NCBI GenBank assembly: GCA_001430745.1
Contig: KQ481938.1
Coordinates: forward strand, 2,529,310 to 2,539,952
Length of the DNA stretch: 10,643 nucleotides
Direction of reading: 5' to 3'
Origin: Auxenochlorella pyrenoidosa
Lineage: Eukaryota > Chlorophyta > Trebouxiophyceae > Chlorellales > Chlorellaceae
Shown: piece after piece, positions 1-6,370 of the stretch
Position numbering within the stretch: position 1 is the stretch's first letter
Layout of the letters: every line of letters begins with the position of its first letter
Program-made: the position numbers and the translations under genes
Notes under the pieces: generated by a model
Database searches by the model: none
Told to the model about the DNA's origin: nothing
What the model saw: only the letters and a program-made list of their open reading frames with translations

Positions 1-155
1 GAGGGGCTGGGTGGTGGTTGTGAGGGGTTGGGCGGCGGCGGCCACGGGCTGGGTGGTGGTGGTGAGGGGTTGGGCGGCGGCAGCGACGGGCTGGGTGGTG
101 GTGGTGAGGGGTTGGGCGGCGGCGGCGAGGGGCTGGGTGGTGGTGGCGAGGGGCC
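1..155. repeat. 21-bp minisatellite with potential coding frames on both strands
   Basis: Seven 21-nt units (1-21, 22-42, 43-63, 64-84, 85-105, 106-126, 127-147) and part of an eighth are visible. Two types alternate, GAGGGGCTGGGTGGTGGT and GAGGGGTTGGGCGGCGGC, so the higher-order period is 42 nt. On the - strand the array reads SPPPPSP and SPPPNPSPPP, like the hydroxyproline-rich rods of algal wall proteins (pherophorins, extensins). That frame is open from about 315 to the left edge, with an ATG at 209. On the + strand it reads EGLGGGG and is open until TGA at 256-258. G-runs also make quadruplex formation possible. Confidence 0.9.
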
Positions 156-209
156 GGGCTCATCGACTACCGCGGTAAGCCTGCGTGCCTGTGCAGTCAC
201 CCGAAGCAT
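1..209 (-). CDS. Possible Pro/Ser-rich wall-protein fragment running off the left edge
   Basis: From ATG 209 the frame reads MLRVTAQARRLTAVVDEPG and then Ser-Pro-rich repeats to base 1 without a stop. A CAG acceptor-like site just before the LTAVVDEP stretch suggests the true exon could begin there instead. The Ser-Pro4 pattern is typical of hydroxyproline-rich glycoproteins in green algae, but any G-rich 21-bp repeat reads this way, so coding is uncertain. The competing reading is a Gly-rich C-terminus on the + strand ending at 258. Confidence 0.3.
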   Translation of the reverse strand, partial: MLRVTAQARRLTAVVDEPGPSPPPPSPSPPPPNPSPPPPSPSLPPPNPSPPPPSPWPPPPNPSQPPPSP

Positions 210-452
210 CCTGTCAGAGCTCCCGCTCAACCCGGCAGAGTCATGCCAGCGCTTGTGACGGGACCCCGTCCTTGCGGCGCTCCCGGCATTTGCTGCAGTA
301 AAATGGAATCAAAACCCGTCCCGGTTCCAAGTAAATGTATGTGTTGCACATTCATGCGTGCATCTGACTCTGCTGCTCTGGAGTTGACCACTGAGTGCAG
401 CCGCCGCCAGTCCCGCCACCGCCGCTGGCAGGGTAGCTGCAGGCAGGTAGTG

Positions 453-743
453 TTACATCGGGCGATCAAGCAGGTTCACCTCGGTGTCCTGATCGCCCTC
501 CGGCCCCCTGGCTGCACCTGCAGAAGCACAACAGCGGGGGGTTGGATGTTGGGCGAAGGCTCCCACCCCATCATGCGGCGACTACGCTCCTTGACTCACC
601 AGAATAGCAGGAACGAGCCAGCCAGCAGGGTCGAAAGCGTCACCGCCATGGCGCCATGTGGTGGCTCGGGTGGGAGCCGTTGGCCCTGCTCCGGGGCCTC
701 GAAGCGGCCCCTCACCGCTTCCCTGCCCACGAGGTGCAGGGTG
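453..743 (-). CDS. Probable 3' end of a small membrane-protein gene (two exons, 5' part unresolved)
   Basis: An open stretch from 743 to 600 has strongly GC-ending codons and ends in a hydrophobic run (MAVTLSTLLAGSFLLF). It reaches a GTGAGT donor at 599. An acceptor CCAG at 508 leads to 507-453, which reads GPEGDQDTEVNLLDRPM and then TAA. Phases match (phase 2), making the Trp codon TG/G. The result would be a single C-terminal membrane helix with a short acidic tail. Upstream of 743 the same frame meets a TAG near 765, so the exon probably begins at the CCTCCAG acceptor there. Alternatively the ATG at 649 could start a short peptide with a signal sequence. No family is recognised. Confidence 0.4.
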
Positions 744-1134
744 CTGGAGGGAACATGCCGCTATTCTCACCGCCTGCAGTACCATTCCAGGGGGCGTAGC
801 TGCTCAGCAGGGCGCGCTACCCCTTGCTGCAACCCCTCAATGTTGCAGACAAGTCCATTGCACGCCACCACGCTGCATGTGTGGTGCATGTGGTAGTAAA
901 ACAGCAAGAATGGCCCGAGCTTCATAACAAAAATGACAGAGCGGCCGCTCCGCCATCCTCGATTCAGTGCTGGCACCAAGCTAGCTTTTGTACACTCAAA
1001 ATGCAGGCGGCACAATAAACGACTTGTCATCCATCCATCCCAGATCTTTGTTTCAGTGCCAGCCAGCCGAGGGGAGGCCTTCGCAGGTCGGTCAATAGCT
1101 GGCCTCGAGGCAGGGGGCCCCACCCCGAGGAGGA

Positions 1135-1145
1135 GGGGGGGGGGG
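1135..1145. repeat. 11-G homopolymer tract
   Basis: An uninterrupted run of eleven G follows an AGGAGG-like stretch. The region 744-1266 otherwise shows no supported exon on either strand. Confidence 0.9.
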
Positions 1146-1266
1146 CTGTTTGCCCCAGCCGGGGGGCCGTGCGCGAGCGACGGGGTCAGGATGGAAACAG
1201 CTTTCCCGCATGCCCCCGCTCCGATCTGCAGTCTGGCGCTTGCTGCCTTGAACGTGCAGCACTCAC

Positions 1267-1400
1267 AAAGGTGATAGTGAACCACTTGGCGTGCCATGCA
1301 TGGTGTACTGGCAGCAAATTGCCGCTCTGTCTGCGGCTGGGGCAGCGGCAGCAGCAGCAGCAGCAGCGATGTAGAACCCTGATACTTGCCGCGGCTGCAT
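1267..1400 (-). CDS. Possible first exon of the same minus-strand gene
   Basis: ATG at 1400-1398 opens a frame that runs 44 codons plus two bases to a GTGAGT donor at 1266. It includes an alanine run encoded by the (GCA)n tract. Its exit phase fits the exon beginning at 743, but the implied intron of about 520 nt is longer than any other in this window and contains an 11-G tract. If right, this gene and the oxidase gene are divergent, with about 120 nt between their start codons. This is a weak call. Confidence 0.15.
1348..1367. repeat. (GCA)n trinucleotide microsatellite
   Basis: Six and two-thirds GCA units, upstream of the oxidase gene. On the - strand it would encode an alanine run in the possible exon 1267-1400. 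Confidence 0.9.
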
Positions 1401-1520
1401 TCACCAACTTTACCAACAATTGCGGAACACTAGAGCCGCAGCTAAGTGCAGGAGCGAGCCAGGAGTGTCCCGGTTCAAGCGACCAGGGCTGGCCCCTCTT
1501 TCCTTGCTTCGGGTGAACCC

Positions 1521-4500
1521 ATGAAAACTATCCCAACAGCTCTCGTGCTGCTCCTCGTCTCCACGGGTGCGCATATCTGTGCGCAGCTCTACAGGCAGCA
1601 CATGTCCCGGAGCACCTGCGGCTGCAGGGACCCCTGCAGCCGCAGCGGGCCCTTGCCCAGCTAGCTGCATGTTCCTGAGCGGTATCGCCGAGCCTTAACA
1701 CCCGCCGGTCCGGCCACTGATGCCCTTCCAGTGTGTGGCCGCGGCAGCCCAGGCCTCCTTGCCAGGATACTTCAGCCCCTGCCACAGGGGAGCTGGCTTC
1801 CTACCTGTGCTTGCAGGCATTGCCGCCAGGCACGATGCCGGATGCGGAGACGACCTGGGCAGCGCGACAACTCTGCCAGTTGCAAGCAAGGGCGGCGAGT
1901 GTGGCGCAGGTAGGCGGACGCCAGTGCGGATGCCTGCCTGCTGTGGTGCAGCCGTGATCCCGCTCACAACGGCAGCACACCCGACTGCTTCCATGCCATG
2001 CAGGCCTGGCTCAATGCCCCAAGCAGCAGTGCTGCTCTCAGGAGGGGCGGTGCGAGGATACATGCACCAGTTCGTGCCAGTGCGAGTTTAGCGGCAAGCG
2101 CAGTAGCTGCCCGGGGTCTATGCTGCTCAGCACAGGGCCCGACGACCAAGTGCCCGTTGCGCCGCCGGCGGGCGTGTGCGGGGCAGACGTTGCCACCTGC
2201 CCGCAGGGCCAGTGCTGCACCGTCTTTGGCTTCTGTGCCATGAACTGCACGACAACCAACTGTGAGCCCAAGCCTGCCCCGCATCCCCGGATCAGATGGG
2301 CAGGCAGGCCTGCACCTGATATTGAGCGGTACTGATGCTGAGCATCCTGCTGCAGCCTTGCTCATCACGTGAGCTTGCAAGCCCCAACTTGATGCGCTAG
2401 CTGCGTTAAACCAGCACTGCACACCAGCGCCCGCTCGTGCCCATGCACTGCAGCCTCCAAGCCGCGCACGAAGAGGTACGACTTTGTGGTGGCCTGGAAG
2501 GAGGGGGCGCCTGATGGCTTCCGCCGCCGCCTCATCGCCATCAACGGCCGCATGCCCGGCCCCACGATAAACTGCAACGTCGGTGATCGCCTGATCATTC
2601 GTGTCCACAACAAGCTGGACGCGCCCATGTCACTGCACTGGCAAGTTGCAGCTGCAGGAGAACAGCACATCCTGGACGGCTCCAGCCTGCCTACCTGCCA
2701 GCTTCAGGGCTGCCGTTGTTGGGCTTGCGCAGTGCAGTGCGAGGGGAAGAAGACAGGCAGGCAGATAGACGCTTTAGTTCCTCTAGCCAGCTGGAGCTGC
2801 AGCCCCCTCCTTCCATGCATGTGCGCATGCATTGTTGCTGTCGCTCAGCGGCGCTGCCAGTCCACCCCGCCACCTCGCCCTTCCGTTGCCTCCTGGCGCT
2901 CCCCGCAGGCACGGCATCCTGCAGCGGGGCACCGCGATCATGGATGGCGTGCCGGGCGTCACGCAGCGCGCGCTGCAGCCCCGCACTTCCCAGCTGTACG
3001 ACTTCCTGTGCCCCACCGCCGGAGCCTTCTGGTACCACTCCCACTTCAAGGAGCAGTACATCGACGGTGCGACGCCAGGGAGTACTCCGCTGCGTCTGAA
3101 GCGCTTTGCTGCACTGGGGAGCGCTTTGTCCCAGCCCAGCGGGGACCAGCAACCAGGGCGCTGGCTGCAGGGGGCCTGCGGCCTGCAGCCTTGGACACCC
3201 CCCCATGCAGCGCTGACACCTGGGCTCCCTGGTGCAGGCATGAAGGGGGCGCTGATCGTTCATGACCCTTCGATGCCCCGCTTTCCCGTCGAGACCAATG
3301 TGCAGCTGTCTGACTGGTGGGGCAGGGGAGGGGCAGGCCGGGCGCCGGTGCACTGCTCCTGCCCACCGGTCTAAGACGCCAGCCTTCCCGACGGTGACGG
3401 CAGCTGGCATGGTTCCATGCGCCGCCCATCGCTGGCTGCCCTGACGCAGGTACCACGTTGAGGCTAACAAGCTGGCCAAGTATTACCTGTCTCCTGCGAG
3501 CGGCGGCAATGGTGTGGGGTGGGGCGGCTGAGGCCTGGCCACCCGCCGTAGGCCTGGCGCACGGTCCCGCCCGGCTGCGCCACTGGTCTCTCCCCTGCCC
3601 AACCTTCCAGCCCTGCCGCCATGTGTGCCTGGCATGCAGAGCCCGTGCCCGTCTCCGCGCTCATCAACGGGGTCGGACAAGGCAACTGCACGGGCAAGGC
3701 GTGCCGCTACGCCGTCATCCCGGCGCACCCCGGCTCCTGCCGGCGCCCCGCCACATTGGTGCGCCCACAGCCACGGCAGCGCGCTGCTTGGCTGCAAACT
3801 CGCAGCCGACATGCTGGCTGGTTGGCTCCTGGGCAGGCCAGAGGGATACTGGGCTTCTGCGCAGTGGTGTGACCTGCTGAGACGCACCCGCCTGCCCAAC
3901 ACCTGCACCCCCCCCCCATCACCCACCCACCTGCAGCTGCGCCTGATCAACACCGCCGGCTTTGCCCAGTTCCTCTTCTCGGTGGACCGCCACCGCCTCA
4001 TCGTGGTCAGCCTGGATGGGCTGACGGTGCAGCCCTCACAGCCTATCCGGGGGGTGGTCCTGAATGCCGGGCAGCGCATGGGCGTGCTCGTGTGCCCTGA
4101 CGGCCCTCGCCGGCGCCTGGCAGACTGGGGGCCCGCCTGGGTGCGGGCGCACATGATTCAGGTGGGTGTCAGGGGGCCGGCTGGGCGACTGTTCGTCTGC
4201 AGCTGCCCTCTGGCAGAGTGAAGCAAGGCGAGGATCGGGGAAGTTCAGGCACACCTGCCGTGCCTCTGCACCAGGAGATGGGGAAGGCGACGACGGTGTC
4301 TCTTCCCAGCACTGTGCACCCCGCCCCCCGCAGAGCGTGTTTGCCAGCCCCTCGCCCGACCCCACGGTGCTGGGTGTGCTCCAGTATGGCAAGCGCACTG
4401 CCCGCCCACGCCGCCTGCCAGACACGCAGCCGGCAGAGCTCCCGCCCAGCGAGGTGGGCGGCGGCGACCTGTGTGGCGGCTGGCCATGCAGCTGCACCCG

Positions 4501-5767
4501 GAGCACCAAAGCACGTGCACGAGCGTTTCTGCAGTATCATGTAGTTGCCCTGCCCTGTGCCCCCCCCTTCTACCCCAAGAGTGTCTTCCAAGCCTCGTGC
4601 CAGGCAGGCCACACACGCCTCATAGTTCTTCCCCGTTGCCCCCTCTGCCCTCCAGGTGTTGGGCGACACCAAGGCAGCCGGGTTGGATCCCTACCTCCTC
4701 CAGCCGGTCAGCCGACAGATACCCCCAGAGCCCACCCAGGAGATGCAGCTGGTCATTGACTTTTACAACGACCCCTGCCCAAACTGCACCAACTGTGAGG
4801 GCGCCGCTCAGCCCGCCCACTGGCCACACCTGCTGCTGGCCATCCATGTCTGCCCCAGCTCGGCGCAGTATTCTGTCGCCCACCACCCTTCTCGCCCAAC
4901 CCTCTTTCCCTGCACCCAGGGGCGCACTTCAACAACATCTCCATGCAGCTGCCCGCCAGCGGCGGCAACCCCGGCATGCCCAGCATGCTTGAATCCCTGC
5001 TGGCCAACCGTAGCCTGCCGGCCAACAAGGACTTTGGTTTCCACGTGGAGCAGCTGCAGGCCGGCGCGGTGGTGCAGGTGGTCATCAACAACCACGACAC
5101 AGGTTGGTGGGCTCGAGGCGTTGCCAGCACCACACAAGGCGCTGGCCTGCGGGCACAGCACAGTGCACCCGGCGGCAGCCGGCTGGCGCCGGTGCTCGTG
5201 AAGCGCATGAAAAGCATCCCTGTCACACCAGGGCTATTCGTGGCGTGCCACGGTAGCAGCGCTGCCCGCAGCAAGCCTGCTCTCCCTGGCCCTCATGCAG
5301 GCGAGCACCCGTTGCATCTGCACGGCCACTGGTTTTGGGTGGAGGGCAGGGGGCGACGCAACGTCGGAGACTTTGACCCAGCCAGGGACAAGCTCAAGCG
5401 CTGGCCGCTGCTGCGAGACACAGCAACTGTGCCAGCTGGCTCCTGGATGGTGCTGCGCTTTGTGGCCACCAACCCGGGCGTCTGGTGAGTGCGGGCGCAC
5501 CGTAGAGGCAAACGGCGCAGGGGCTGTTGGTGGGATGCCTGCCAGCAGCACAACCCTGTGCCACAACTGTACGCGTTGCCGAGGCGAGGGGCGCCCCGCT
5601 GGCACCCATCCACCAACCCACCCACCCAAACGCCTCCCTGGGCCATGCGCAGGATGTTCCACTGCCACATCGACTGGCACCTGGGCGCGGGGCTGGCGCT
5701 GGTGTTTGCGTACGATCCAGCCTGGAACGCGGACTGGCCTGGGGGCCCCTCCTCTGCCAACCCCTGA
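1521..5767 (+). CDS. Secreted laccase-like multicopper oxidase with two N-terminal hevein-like chitin-binding modules (14 exons)
   Basis: Exons: 1521-1566, 1817-1909, 2004-2261, 2454-2640, 2909-3066, 3238-3316, 3450-3511, 3640-3758, 3937-4161, 4334-4453, 4656-4794, 4920-5102, 5301-5484, 5653-5767. They total 1968 nt and give 655 residues with all junction phases consistent. A signal peptide (MKTIPTALVLLLVSTG) sets the start. Two Cys-rich modules lie at about 44-73 and 105-128, followed by three cupredoxin domains (about 137-257, 265-420, 475-640). Copper motifs are complete: HWHG 194-197, YHSH 237-240, HPLHLHGH 559-566, HCHIDWH 621-627, with T1 Cys622. The family couples one-electron oxidation of phenols or metal ions to four-electron reduction of O2 to water. 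There is no C-terminal membrane segment, and several N-glycosylation sequons (NCT, NIS, NRS) fit secretion. Substrate cannot be told from sequence; laccase or ferroxidase activity are both possible. The oxidase exons are very secure; exon 1 and its donor are less so. Confidence 0.93.
1817..2261 (+). other. Region encoding two hevein-like (CBM18-type) cysteine-rich modules of the oxidase
   Basis: Exons 1817-1909 and 2004-2261, joined by a phase-1 intron (1910-2003), encode the modules. Module 1 has Cys at 44, 51, 56, 57, 63, 67, 71 and 73 and reads CPKQQCCSQEGRC. Module 2 has Cys at 105, 112, 117, 118, 124 and 128 and reads CPQGQCCTVFGFC. Both keep the hevein spacing C-x4-CC-x5-C. In hevein, a serine and aromatic residues after the CC pair contact N-acetylglucosamine. 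Module 2 keeps aromatics there (Phe121, Phe123); module 1 has Glu60 and Arg62. Joining in phase restores ECG before CPKQQCC, as in hevein, which supports this intron. Both modules look shorter than a full eight-cysteine hevein at the C-terminal side. Confidence 0.72.
2641..2908 (+). other. Non-canonical GC-AG intron splitting the HWHG copper motif
   Basis: Exon 4 ends CACTG at 2640 and the intron opens GCAAGT instead of GT. It closes CCCCGCAG at 2908. Splicing here gives CAC TG/G CAC GGC, which is His-Trp-His-Gly, the invariant first copper-binding motif of the family. The nearby GT (GTTGCA at 2645) would leave an extra residue and break the motif. GC donors with a strong AAGT extension are a known minor class of U2 introns. 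Confidence 0.85.
5301..5767 (+). other. C-terminal copper-site exons (HPLHLHGH and HCHIDWH motifs)
   Basis: Exon 13 (5301-5484) carries HPLHLHGHWFWV at residues 559-570, and exon 14 (5653-5767) carries MFHCHIDWHLGAGL at 619-632. Together these supply the T1 copper ligands His559, Cys622 and His627, and ligands to the trinuclear cluster. The residue ten after the T1 cysteine, Leu632, holds the axial position. It is Met in plant ascorbate oxidase and Leu or Phe in many laccases. The phase-2 intron (5485-5652) splits the Trp codon just before the HCH motif. The coding region ends at TGA 5765-5767. Confidence 0.9.
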
Positions 5768-6370
5768 CTTGTCCGGCTTCCCTGCCTGACTCCACCACCC
5801 AGCTCAGCTTGCGCTCACAAGGCGGAGCCGGCAAGGACGTGTGCAGGCCCACACGTGGGCGTATCGAAGAGGCATGCAGGGGCACAGGCTTGCAAGGAGG
5901 TGCACTCCGTAGGCGTTTTGAGTTCAAGAGGCATTCCAGGCAGCAAGCTGGAGGACAGGTGCACAAAGAGAGAGAAGGGTTTATTCCAATCCTGCGCATG
6001 AAAGCAGATGCGGGCGTACAGGTGGGACATGGTAGTGGTTGAGAACAAGGGTAGTGCAAGAAGTGCAGAAGACAAATGCATGCGTGCAGTGCATGGAGCG
6101 TCGACTAGGGCAGACGGTCGTGGCAGGGAGTGATGCAGGGTGGCAAAGAGCCTGTGAGGGTAGCCTCACGCGTGCATGCAGGGGAGGAGAGAGCCGGAGG
6201 CAGCAGGTGCCAGGCGGAGGGCAAACACCTGTCTCGGCGATGGAAAACAAAGTGCACTACAAAACTGGTGGTGTCACAAAGTGTGCAGGGGGGCGGTGCT
6301 CGCAAGCGCGTGCCGACTGGGCGCTGTCGCTGTGCGGAGGAGGCTGCAACGGAGCTGCCACCGCGCCCGC
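5768..6370. other. Convergent intergenic region (3' untranslated sequence of both neighbours)
   Basis: This stretch lies between the oxidase stop and the stop of the Cys-rich gene. No convincing exon is seen on either strand. A TTTATT at 5980-5985 gives AATAAA on the - strand, about 390 nt past the Cys-rich gene stop, and might be its polyadenylation signal. No TGTAA, the common chlorophyte signal, was found close to either stop. Confidence 0.6.

Noticed and set aside
1..155. CRISPR-like array
   Set aside because: Units are contiguous 21-mers with no spacers; this is a minisatellite.
243..896. 217-codon plus-strand open frame
   Set aside because: Composition is not protein-like and it overlaps the better minus-strand exons at 453-743.
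990..1308. GTAC copper-response-like cores at 990-993 and 1305-1308 upstream of the oxidase
   Set aside because: A 4-base motif is expected by chance here, and nothing else supports copper control.
1268..1321. Alternative minus-strand exon reading WHAKWFTITF before the GTGAGT donor
   Set aside because: Attractive peptide, but its phase-0 exit does not match the downstream exon start at 743 and no partner exon was found.
3483..4154. 223-codon open frame on the minus strand inside the oxidase gene
   Set aside because: It lies antisense to well-supported oxidase exons; long antisense frames are expected at this GC content, and no motif is present.
4943..5488. 181-codon plus-strand frame taken as a single exon
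   Set aside because: It joins exons 12 and 13 through an intron that happens to lack stops; splicing at 5102/5301 gives the family motif DTGEHPLHLHGH.
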